Below are positions 14,134-25,800 of a stretch of DNA of 64,000 nt, piece after piece (position 1 is the stretch's first letter; each line of letters opens with the position of its first letter). The notes beneath the pieces were generated by a model. That model had not been told where the DNA came from. It worked only from the letters and a program-made list of their open reading frames with translations, and did no database searches. Source of the stretch: Sipunculus nudus (Eukaryota > Annelida > Sipuncula > Golfingiida > Sipunculidae); contig CM049307.1 in NCBI GenBank assembly GCA_026874595.1, positions 3,993,579-4,057,578 of the forward strand. Reading direction: 5' to 3'. A program made the position numbers and the translations under genes.

Positions 14134-14194
<61 letters not shown>

Positions 14195-17100
14195 TGTATG
14201 TGTGTGTTGTTTGAAACAAGCATATCATCTTGTCCTGTAATGAGGTCGTTACACTTCATATATCATGTATCAATTTTATGCATACGGATATACATATATT
14301 TATATATATATATAAATATCAATAATTGGGGGTATATGAATAATGTGAAGAATATTAATAATTCATCCAGGAATCTGTGTGTGTCATTTTAAGGTGCAGA
14401 AGAAAACTCTGTGCCGAGGGACATCAAAGGGAACAGCTTTGATTTGGTTAAAGAGAAGAAAGAGAAACGTTATAACTTGTATGACCTCATAAGAGGGAAT
14501 GACGTGGACAGCAGAGGTCACATGTGTAGAGGTGAGGTGTAATGCATAATACTTCTTCATGAAAGTATACACCTCGGTTAATGTATTTCTTATATGATAC
14601 CCCCATCGGGTATACGGCGGACCTACCGTGAGGGATTATGGGAAATTATGTTACTAGCATACTGACAGCTACACCACCTAGTTAAAAAATATTTTGACAT
14701 ATTTAAATTAAAAAAAAGGATAATATCAGGAAATTGCTTTACTTGGTGCAAATTATTACATGGTTTAACTAAAATTTTCCTTCGAGCAAGAACACAAAGC
14801 GTAACGAGCATTGGCACAGTGGGTAACGATTATGAACATAGCGCGTAACGATCATGGGCACAGCGCGAGACAATCAAGGCACGTCGCGTATGATCATAGG
14901 CACAGCGCGTAACTATCATGGGCAAAGCGTGTTGTTACTATCGTAACAACTAAGGGCACAGTGGGTAATGATCATAGGCATTCCGCGTAACGATCATTGG
15001 CAAAGCGCGTTGGGAACAAGGGAAACGGGTAACATGCAATTGCACATGTAGCGGATCACGATTATTGGCACAACGCGTAACGAGCACGGGCACAGCGCGT
15101 AAACGCGAGGGCACAGCGCACAACGATCATGGTCAAAGCGCGTAACGAACATTGACAAAGCGCGTAAGATACAAGATAGAGAACACTACCATTAAAGATT
15201 TTTTATTTAATATTTTTTTTATTAATTTTGTCATACGATTTACAAAAATATATTTTTATACTCTTTAGTGTCTACCTAATGGACCAGATCACTCAAAGTC
15301 ACTCGTCGCTGACAGGTTTCGTTTGCTATTTCTTGTTCAATGCTGAGTGTTATTATTATTGTAATTATTATAATTAATTATCGGTTCATGTTTATAGGTA
15401 TATTAAGAAACGTATTGTTGAGCTTCTCGCTGAGTAAGAACGCCCCCGTTGTGGCAGATTCGAAGCATCCACCGGGGAGTTTCGCTTGTCTTGACGGGAT
15501 CCGGTTCCTGAGTATGGCCTGGATCTGTCTGGGTCACTCCTGGCAGCTTGGGCTGACCCTCACTCCAAGTAAATCGGCAGGTAAGATGATAAAAATATTT
15601 AGCGTTTACCTGCCCAATACCCGAGTGCCAGCAATTCCAGGCGCGTGTAGACAGGGCACAATTCACTGGACCCAAAAAGCATATCAACACAGGTTCTTTA
15701 ATTATTACGAAGGTGACTGTTAGTTATAAATTCAGCAGAGCGCTCAGCCCCATGGGTCACATTCATTTTTAAGATTCCGTGATATCATTCGCATGTTGTA
15801 AAATAATTAATCATTCATCTTTCATCTTCCATCATTGATTACTAATTGATACTACAGTTAATGCCGTGGACCTGCCAGAGAGGTACCACAAGCAGTTCCT
15901 GCACCAGACGATACATCACATGAACCTGGCAGTAGAGAGCTTCTTCCTGATGGGGTCAGTACAGGCGGCACCGTGTGCTCGATTGTTCACAGTCAGACGA
16001 ACCATTAGAATTTTAAACGAAATGTTCTGCTTTTCCTGATCATTCAAAATCTTCTAAAAACATTGATATTAAACTCTACATTTACAGCAAATAAAGCGTT
16101 GAATATATAGATCAATATATGTAATATAGGCAGTTGTCAGTTTATCATATCAAATATGAAAAAATATGATTTTATTAATGTGGCGTCCGATTATTTTATA
16201 TTTTGTGATGGTTTTCAAATTTTTTTAGAGAACACAATAATATAAAATAACACTGATTGACCGGTTATATGTTCGGTTTCTACCATTTCCCTTTTCCTTC
16301 TTGTACATTTTATTGGTATGTAGTATAAAGGGCTTAAATGGTTTATGCTTAAACAGTGGGAGAACGATCGTTCCGCCATCTGTACACTACATCATATTGT
16401 TTTATCACAATTTGTGTTGACATAAATTTTTTTGTTTATCTATTTAAATGAGCCCTACAAATGGGGTCAAAACGGAAGGTTTCATTAATGATGTAATTGT
16501 AACAGTCTTGAATTCCAGGTGGCGCTTGCGATCAGATGGGGTATCCTTGTCTATAATGAGGGGTGTGTTGACAATTTTTCTCTCTGTTTTAACAGCGGGA
16601 TGCTTGTTACCGTAACATTTTTCAAGGGCATGAAGAGAATCGACGGAAGTTTGAAGAAGGCCTTCTTCAGTCTACCGTGTTTTTATTTCCACAGATACTG
16701 GCGGTGTGTGGCGTTATCAGTGATAACTAGAAATTTGCACTCAGAGAGCGCAGACCTCCGCCATACAATAATATTTATTAAAATCAACAAATACAGAAAT
16801 AAATTTCGATGAATAATGAGTCCTCTCGCGTCAATCTAATTATTACATTGACTTAAGTTAATTGTTCAAACACAAGGAGAGTTACTGTACAAGGTACAAG
16901 GACTGTTTTTGCTAAACTGTAATTTTATGTTTCTGTTTTGTTTAGGTAATTACACCAACACATTAGGCTTATTCTGGTTTTTAATGCAGAGCATTTATGA
17001 TACATGTAGTATAATTAATTTGAAATGTTATTAATTAAATAATATCCTTATATTTTCAGTTAATTTCATGTTTATAAATGTTTTCACTATACTGAAGGGG

Positions 17101-17966
17101 ACCCCTCCTTAACCTTCAACCGTATGACTGTACCAAACTTATTAAAATTTACATGAAATTATTTCAACCAGGGTTCAATTACAAAATGCATTTGTAAGAG
17201 CATTTGTATTTTTAAAATTGTAATCGCATTTGCATAAGCATTTCCATTTGATAATTTTCATTGCACTTGCATTTTGATTTGAATGCGCTGAGTCGCATTT
17301 GAACTCACTCCTTGGGAAATCTATTTTCTGTACAAAAATCTGCGTCAGGCTCTATGACTTTATTTGAAATGAGAATATATGTATATATCAATTAATTAAT
17401 TAAAGCATTATTTTAGACTGACGCCGGTGTACGCGTATCTTCTGTGGTTGTGGACTTCCATGTTTCCGCTGATCGGCCTGGGTCCCCTACACCTCCCTAA
17501 CGTGTACTCAGACCAGTGCCAGGCCAACTGGTGGACTCACCTCCTGTATATCCACAACTTCATACAGGACAAGGACGTAAGTTAACTATTAGTCAGACAG
17601 ATGCTTTATGTTACAAATATAACTACATATATATGTATGCCGGTATATATATTTTATCCTGGTACCGAAACCACAAAAATTATACAGTCGCCGCAAATAT
17701 GAAAAACACTCTGAGGTTAATTTGGTTTCAAAAGCAAACTAACAAACGCGCACCCCCGAGGAAGCTCCACAGTGGAAGCTGTTATCTCAACTTTACTGAA
17801 TTAAAGGTTGCGGGCATAATTCTAATCCCATACCTTCTCAGCCGGTCTTGACTGTTTAGACATAAAATAACATCAGCCCTTGACATCACACAGCTGCATT
17901 ATGGTTGAACTGGCATGAAAACAAGTGCTAATGTGTAAAGGACCATTCTCGTGATCAAATGTATAC

Positions 17967-18024
<58 letters not shown>

Positions 18025-19212
18025 AAGAAAAACAAAACTGTAAATTCACGACAGACTCTTTCACGGGGTGCGACCGATCCTCAGGTGAATGTTGTTAGAA
18101 TGAAGCTAATGACATGGTTTGAAGAGCCAAAACTTTACGAAATTACGAGATTATGCTTTGTGGGTATTGGGGATAGTAAGTAAATGACTGACACTGATCC
18201 TGTTGTCCTCGGAAGCACAATAGGAGTAGTCGGGATACATGTGCGATGCTGGAACATAACAAGGGAAGGAAGTTTGTTGTTGATTTATGATTTAATTATT
18301 TATTACAAAGATTTTTACAAGGATGCCCTTCATCACAGTATGCTGATTTTTAATAGGATTCTGGGTCCAGTGAACATTTCAGTTGTATACACAAATGATA
18401 TAAAAATTCACATATAGTATAAAAATACACATAATATTAAAGGCAAATATACTACACTCATACCAAGTGGACTCGACTCGGCAAACTCACCATGAGGTAT
18501 TGGCAACGCCATGTCCCTCAACACTTCAGTGAGAGAGCAACTGTCTGAACAGGTAAGACTGCCGAACGGATCCTCGTAAGGGACAGGTTAGCGAGCACGT
18601 TGAATATTTGTATAAATGCTAGGTTTTAAAACATTTCAAAGTGATTTTATTTTGTTGGCGGCACTTGGAGAGAACAATGGTCCCTGACGAGTAACTACTA
18701 TAAGCAGCTTTTCAGACAAACAGAGATCATTCTTTCTAGTCCCACAGAAGTAAGGTGCTGCCCTGTCCGATGTTTCCCAGGAGAGCTTGTAATTGATATT
18801 CTTGTCTTTTAGGATCCAGATGTGTTTCGACAGCTCAGTGTTTTCAGCGTGGGGTCTGTTACGAAAATTTTGTGGTTATTGTATCTGGTCTTTAAATCAC
18901 CTTCAGTACACCCTATGTAGTGTTTCTCGTCATTGTCTGTTCTAACTGTTGCCATATAGATAATGCATTTCAGCTGACACTGACCATTCATAGGACATTC
19001 ATCTTTTTACGGGGATTGAACCATATTTTTTCATGTTTCTTTTGCTTTTCACAGCGGGTTCAACATATTCAAAGCTTTCTGTGAACCCGCTTTTCACTAT
19101 AGCTTTGTCATACATGGGTTTGGCTTTCATAAATATCTCTTAATTTCAAGAACTGTCAGATAGTAGTGATACACGCTTGCTGATCATCATAGGTATCATA
19201 TAGTACTTATAT

Positions 19213-19252
<40 letters not shown>

Positions 19253-20875
19253 CAATTTAAGAGATGTGATATTCAAGGGGTCAAATCAAATTTAAGGAAT
19301 CAAGAATAAGAAATGTATGATGGGGAAACAGAATGACAAAGCATTGTTTAAAAGAATACTGGGCCTGGTGAGAAATGAAAAGTTTTAGACTGAAATTATT
19401 AAGATTGCAAAAATACTGAGCACAGAATATCATCACGTGCCGTACGGAACCTGCTACCGTTGGTTTCACGCCACTGGCGATCGTCAGACAGACTGACACG
19501 TGAGGGATATTTCGCGTCGTGAGGCTGGTCGATGTCAAGGTCTGGTGACTTTGTTCTGGATCGGCTTTGGTGCCTACACTTCGAGATTAGCTCGGATCCT
19601 TTGTTGAATAAGTTCCTGTTACAAATTATTGTGTATTTTTCCTTTAGGCATAGGTTGCATTATCCGCTTTTTCTCATGTTCAAGTTTGATTTTTTTACAA
19701 TGTCCGAAGATAGATCGTATTGTTTATTAAACTTGTTCATCCTCCAAATGAAATGGGTTTCGTTGATGTATTTTTCATGCTTAATGGAATTTTGTTGATT
19801 TTTTAATCTTTCTTTGAAGGTCCTACCGCCAGTCCGAAATCAATTTTTCCTTCGTTGTCGTGATTGATCGTTGCGATTTACACAATCGCGGTTTTTTGTC
19901 TACATTTGTACTTTTTTCTGGACTGGTCTCGGTTGTTTTTTGCTGTTATTAAAACTCTTTGATTTATTGGATTTAATACGGAGTCCATGTTTTTCATGCA
20001 GCTATAGCTGAACTTTACAGTGTTTTTGTTGAATATTTGATGGAATATATGTCTTTTATGGAAGTGCTTCTCTATGAGTTTCAAAAATTTGCCCCAACGT
20101 TTGTCTTTACATTTGCGCTATATACGGTGAATTAAACCACGTGATTTTTCTACCTCTGTTTCTTTTTTTCTTCCTCTATTCTTCTTCTAGTTTCCAGTTG
20201 CTTGTACTGATTTTTTTATATCCAAAATCATTCCAGGCGTCGTTGTTCTGCTTTATCAAATATTTCCTCTGTTGAAGATAAAGCTGATATGCGCTTCTCT
20301 ACGGCGATGGGAATCAGTCAGTATTGTGTATGAGATTGGTCTGAGGGCATGCACCAAAGCCGCCCCATAAAAAAACTACTATACCTTGACATCGACCAGC
20401 CTCACCACTGGAAATCCTTCACGTGTCGGTCTGCAGCCAATGGCGTGAAACCGACGGTAGCAGGTTTCGTAAGGCACGTGATGATATATATTTATATATT
20501 GTTGCAGAAACAACTTGCTTAAGGGAAAATATAAGGCCGATCCTGGATTTCGAACCCATATCTCTTGCGCACATGTCCGGCGTTCCTACCGCTTCTATAT
20601 GCACCCCGTAACACACCCGCTCTTGAGGTACCATAACAAGATTAATTATCCCAGGATTCACACTTTTGATGAACTAGGAGGCGGTAATTACTCAATTACT
20701 TCAAGCCACCATTCTCCGGGCATCAATGTGTGCCGTCCGTTTTCGATGAGTCCCAATTTATTACGAAGACAAATTGCTCAGGGGAAATATTGGGCCGATA
20801 CGGGATTCGAACCCATGTCGGTGGCGCACATCTGGCGTTCCAACCGCCTCTATATGCACCCCGTAACAATAATTA

Positions 20876-20924
<49 letters not shown>

Positions 20925-22777
20925 TATTATATTTTGTCGTATACATCTTTTTTCAATAAATGATATCCTAAGAAAAGTAAACCTTAGTTTTGAATTCAAC
21001 GAACATGGAAATAATAGACATTAGTTTATTGTTACATTTCTTCAATTAGAAATATAAGTTTGATTTCTTTGTAAATTAAAACATTTTAAATTAACGAAGG
21101 CCTCTCACTAGCAACAGGTTAATGATACCTGAAACTCACACAATGTTCCACCGCATAATCCTCCCCATTCATGACCATTTTAGCCCAAGGACAGCCAATA
21201 TTAATCTCGCTGTTTATTTTACTGCTTTTTTGCTTTTGCTTTTCTCCTTTAGTGTTTTGGCTGGGGATGGTACCTTGCTGTTGATATCCAGTTATACATC
21301 CTGGCACCGTTTGTGTTGATTGTCCTGTACAAGTAAGTAAACTTCACTTCTGACAAATCATAAATGTATAACTATTCTTTATATAATAATAATTACTAAA
21401 GTTTCATATATATTTAATATTAACAAATCACAGAATGAATTCGCGCGCAATATTATATTCTTAAATTAAAATGGAAAAAAAATATATATTACGCTTTATA
21501 TCTTTTCTTCCTGAAGTAGCGGCCTTGTATGTAATTTGTTTGTATTCCTTTGATGTTTGAGATATTGGTTAAGTTTAAGATAGCTTTTTTTCGTTTTGGC
21601 AGTAATTTTCATATCTATGATTTGACCGATATTGTTTCAGGAGCCGTAAGGCTGGGCTTGTTGTCCTCTCACTCCTCATGGTCAGCACAGTTGTAGCGAA
21701 CCTCGTCATCTGGCATTTTATGTGAGCCTGAAAATTTGTCAGCATTTCAAGTGGGAATAATTATCACATACAGATCGACAAGTATATGTGAGCACGTGTA
21801 AAACGCTCACATCGTACAACATGTATGATGTTGCCCCTGACATGAAAACCCGGCATTTTTATCCTGGAACTCGGTTCAGCAGTCTATGCGTAATCCTGCT
21901 AAAACAGGCAAACTAGGGTAAAAACATTACCGCCTTAGCGTAAGGGATCTATGGTGTACATGCTTTTTCAACAACACAAGGACACATATAAATCACTGTT
22001 TTTGAAGTAAACACCGTAGGATCTGATGTAACGGACTTTAATTACCAACTCGGCCTGACATACACAGGAACCCCGCTCTATTATGGGCCTCAGCCAGTCA
22101 TACAGATGGGCGCACGACACCATCTTCAGTACTCTTAGTAGACTGGTTCCAACTCCAATATGCACGCTCATGCAGATTGACATGGATGCTCACGTGGTCC
22201 TGGTTGATTACCCGTGAAGAGTTCTTGTAAGATAATTTTCTTTTGTCACTTAAGTTTTTAAATATTAAAGAGGGAGCCGTTGCACAAAAATTGGATGATG
22301 GACGTATTTTAAATACGATATACTGGATAAGTTTGATATTCTACTGTACGTGGCATTGATTTATCATTAATGTCTATTAATCTAATCATCAATGTCACAT
22401 GAAATGTACAGCCAACTTTTTGCAATTACCCTCAGCAATCGAAATATTTATTGTTCTCATATATAAAAATATTGGAGTTGGTGCCAGTCTACATGAATGT
22501 CAGGAGTTGCAACTTGGATTACTGAAGATAGCCTTGTGCTCCCGTCTCAGTGATGAGCGGGATACCCGTCTAGGCCTGATACAACTTAAATCACTTGAGT
22601 GGCCTGAACTCTGACCTTTTAGACCAAATAATGCCCACACGAGTGACATGGAAATGTCACTATAGGGAGGAAATTCATATCAGGTCGTAAAAAAAATAAA
22701 CCCCAGATGGTAGTTAAACTATTAAGCCACCACGCTAAACAATGTAAAATGGCAACAAAAATAACAAACAAATCACC

Positions 22778-22838
<61 letters not shown>

Positions 22839-25800
22839 ATATGCTAGGTTAAAGGTAATAAAATCAGCGGAGATAAGACGAATATTATTTTCTTAGAGTT
22901 GCAGGGGCCCTAAATGTATGGATAAGTGAATATACTAAACCTTGGACCAGGGCCGGGCCCTATATCATTGGAATATTCGTTGGATACCTCTACAATGAGA
23001 CCAAGTTCAAGATCAAAATGAAAAAGGTCAGCGTTCAAATTTTCCGTCCGCATATATAACATACCTGCCTGACACATCGTTTATTTACAACAGAATTCTC
23101 ACAAGTTTGAGTATGAAGCATGTTTACTGATTACTTGATAAATGGGAATTAGAAATCTGTGTCATCTATTATATGTGTGATATAACCATTATTTCTGTAT
23201 GTTTATAGTGGTTTGTGATCGTCGGTTGGATCGTCGGTATCATACTGACCGCTGTCCCTGTGTTCCTGACCTACATCTACCGCTGTCCATCCTGCTCACC
23301 CTCGCCAGCCGTGGCAACCCATGTGTTCTATGCTATACACAGAAATATTTTTGCACTTGGAGTTGCCTGGATTGTAATTGCTTGCTGCAGTGGAAATGGG
23401 GGTATGTTTTGTTGTTACGGAACCCAATATCAACAGATCACGTATGGGTGACGAACATAAACTTTGTCATGGAGATAAAAAAAATCAGATTCTGTGACAC
23501 TAGGCAGCGTGAAATGTCTAGGGAAATGAATAAAGAAGTCAGTGGATTTTTTTGTTAACAAATAACTATAATTTATTCTTAAAACAACCATAACATTACA
23601 ATACACTAAATCAATACAATTACACAGTATAACAGTATAACAGCAAATCAATATAATCACAAAGCCTAATAAACAAAGTGCACAGTACCTGGATACCACC
23701 ATTGTCACAGCGACAAGTCCTTTTAAATGTATAAGCCGGGACGAATAGTTCACATAAATCTTCTTAGAGAATAACAGTCCAGTGTTAAGCTCTTGTAACA
23801 ATCCCGAAAGTAAACTGAAGACCAAATAAGATTCGTCACAAATCCAGACGAAAATCTGAAGAAAATCTATAACTGCCGCACTTTTCGAAATAGGTCCCAC
23901 AAACTGACTTACACGCTTCTGTGTCCGCTGGAATATTCTCTCACCTCTCTCCCGGCTTTTAAAACACAGCCCCCTATTTATAACTTCTCACCTCCAGCCG
24001 AGAACCTTCCATTTCTCGAACAATCTAAAGATCTAACATAATAAACACGCTCAAAGAACATACTAGAACAAATAACGCTGTGTATCTACACGCCAGGGTT
24101 CAACCAATGCGGATTAAACCGAGCCTGCAACATCCGGCCAGGCGAGGCCGCTACAACACGAGCTACGCGTGGCACACGAACCAAATGTAAACAACGCATG
24201 GAGCACCCCTGCGCACAATAAAAGAAACACATGCAAGACCACTGCACACAATAAAAAGGGCACCTGTAACATTGTATATATCATATTAATTGTATACGCA
24301 CACACATACAAAATAAATGATTTTTCCACGAAAATACTCCAGTTTTTTACGGTTCAATATATTTTTAATAAGCATAAGGCCACAAAGTACTGGATATTAA
24401 TGATACTTTCCCCTCGTACCAATTACATAAATCATTTAAGTATTATAATTATCTTTTAATATATTAATATATCATTAAAAAGTTGACAAACGTAGTTTCG
24501 TTATATGCATCATTTCAATAACTGCAGAAATTCCGATGAAATCTCAAAATTACACTTTTTTCGCCTTAAGCGTTCAATTTTCAACTTATGAGCTAAAAAA
24601 TCGTCTTCTCGCTTCCTTTACGGTCCATAGTCCGTAGACCAGTGGTTGTAGCCTTACTTCATAATGCGTAAAGAACAATGTGGGGTTAATTAAACTTTTG
24701 ATAAACATCGCTTTTAGCTTACAGTCAGATAGCGTTATCCTTTGTTATATTCTTAAAACCTGTGTGTGGTAAAATTCTCATATAGGACCTCCCAGTCTGA
24801 TCCCAGGGGAGAAAGGAACACAAGAAAATCTACAACTTAAAGTATCTACCTTGGCTTCAGACTTAAATTGTCTCTTTAAAAAATCCACAATGTCGAATTG
24901 CACACACGCACACACTTCGAAGGCGAAGAAAACTTATAGCTTTTATTTAATTGTGATTGGCTGCATATATACTAAATGTTATATCTTTAATTAGATATAA
25001 ACAAAACATTTGATTTGGTTGTGACAGGGTTCATTAACAGCATGCTCTCCAGCCGGTATTTCGTCCCCCTCTCCAAGTTGTCCTACCTGAGTTACCTGAT
25101 CCATCCCATAATCCTCTACTACACCATCTACCAGTCTGACGTCATGATCAGCATCTCAGTATGGACAATGGTACGTGGCTGTTTGTTCCTTCATCCTTTC
25201 ATTCAAGATTTGAATGAAATTTCTGTCACAGACACAGAGTTTAAATTTTAGGGAGGTAAGGCTTATTATTTTGATTTTTATACATTCTCTCATTACACGG
25301 ATGATGTAATGTTTATGGTTGTTCATGTTAACGCAATTCATGAGACAGACATGTCAGGATTATCTGATTTCGTAAATATATTGATCACTAGCTTTCTTAA
25401 GTATAAATCCCTTGGTGCCTTGTAGACGTCACTGCGTCAGACACTTCTCTTGTGGCCTAGCAATCCACAGTGCTTCCATCAAGCGATATATTGTATAACG
25501 AATTGATTGGTTTTACGTTAAGTAAAAGCATATGGCCTAAGCCAGTCCATAAGATAGAAATACGGCTATACTGCTCGGAACCGAACTAATTCATGTTAAA
25601 GGTCTTAGTTAACTCTGTATTAAACTATCTGTTTCCCGATCGAACGAAGTCTGTAGCATCATAAGCCAACATTCTGGAACTTGTGAACACCACCTAGCGG
25701 CAAGCATACGAAGCAGTAAAGGTTGTCAGTTTAAAATTATCTGACGAGTATAAACAAAAGATGTTCTTTTGAACTAATACGTTAAAGTTAATAAGTCTAA

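Noticed and set aside
20775-20875. Functional tRNA gene on the minus strand
   Set aside because: A B-box-like sequence is present, but no clean cloverleaf or acceptor stem could be traced and it recurs as part of a repeat, so it was called SINE-like.
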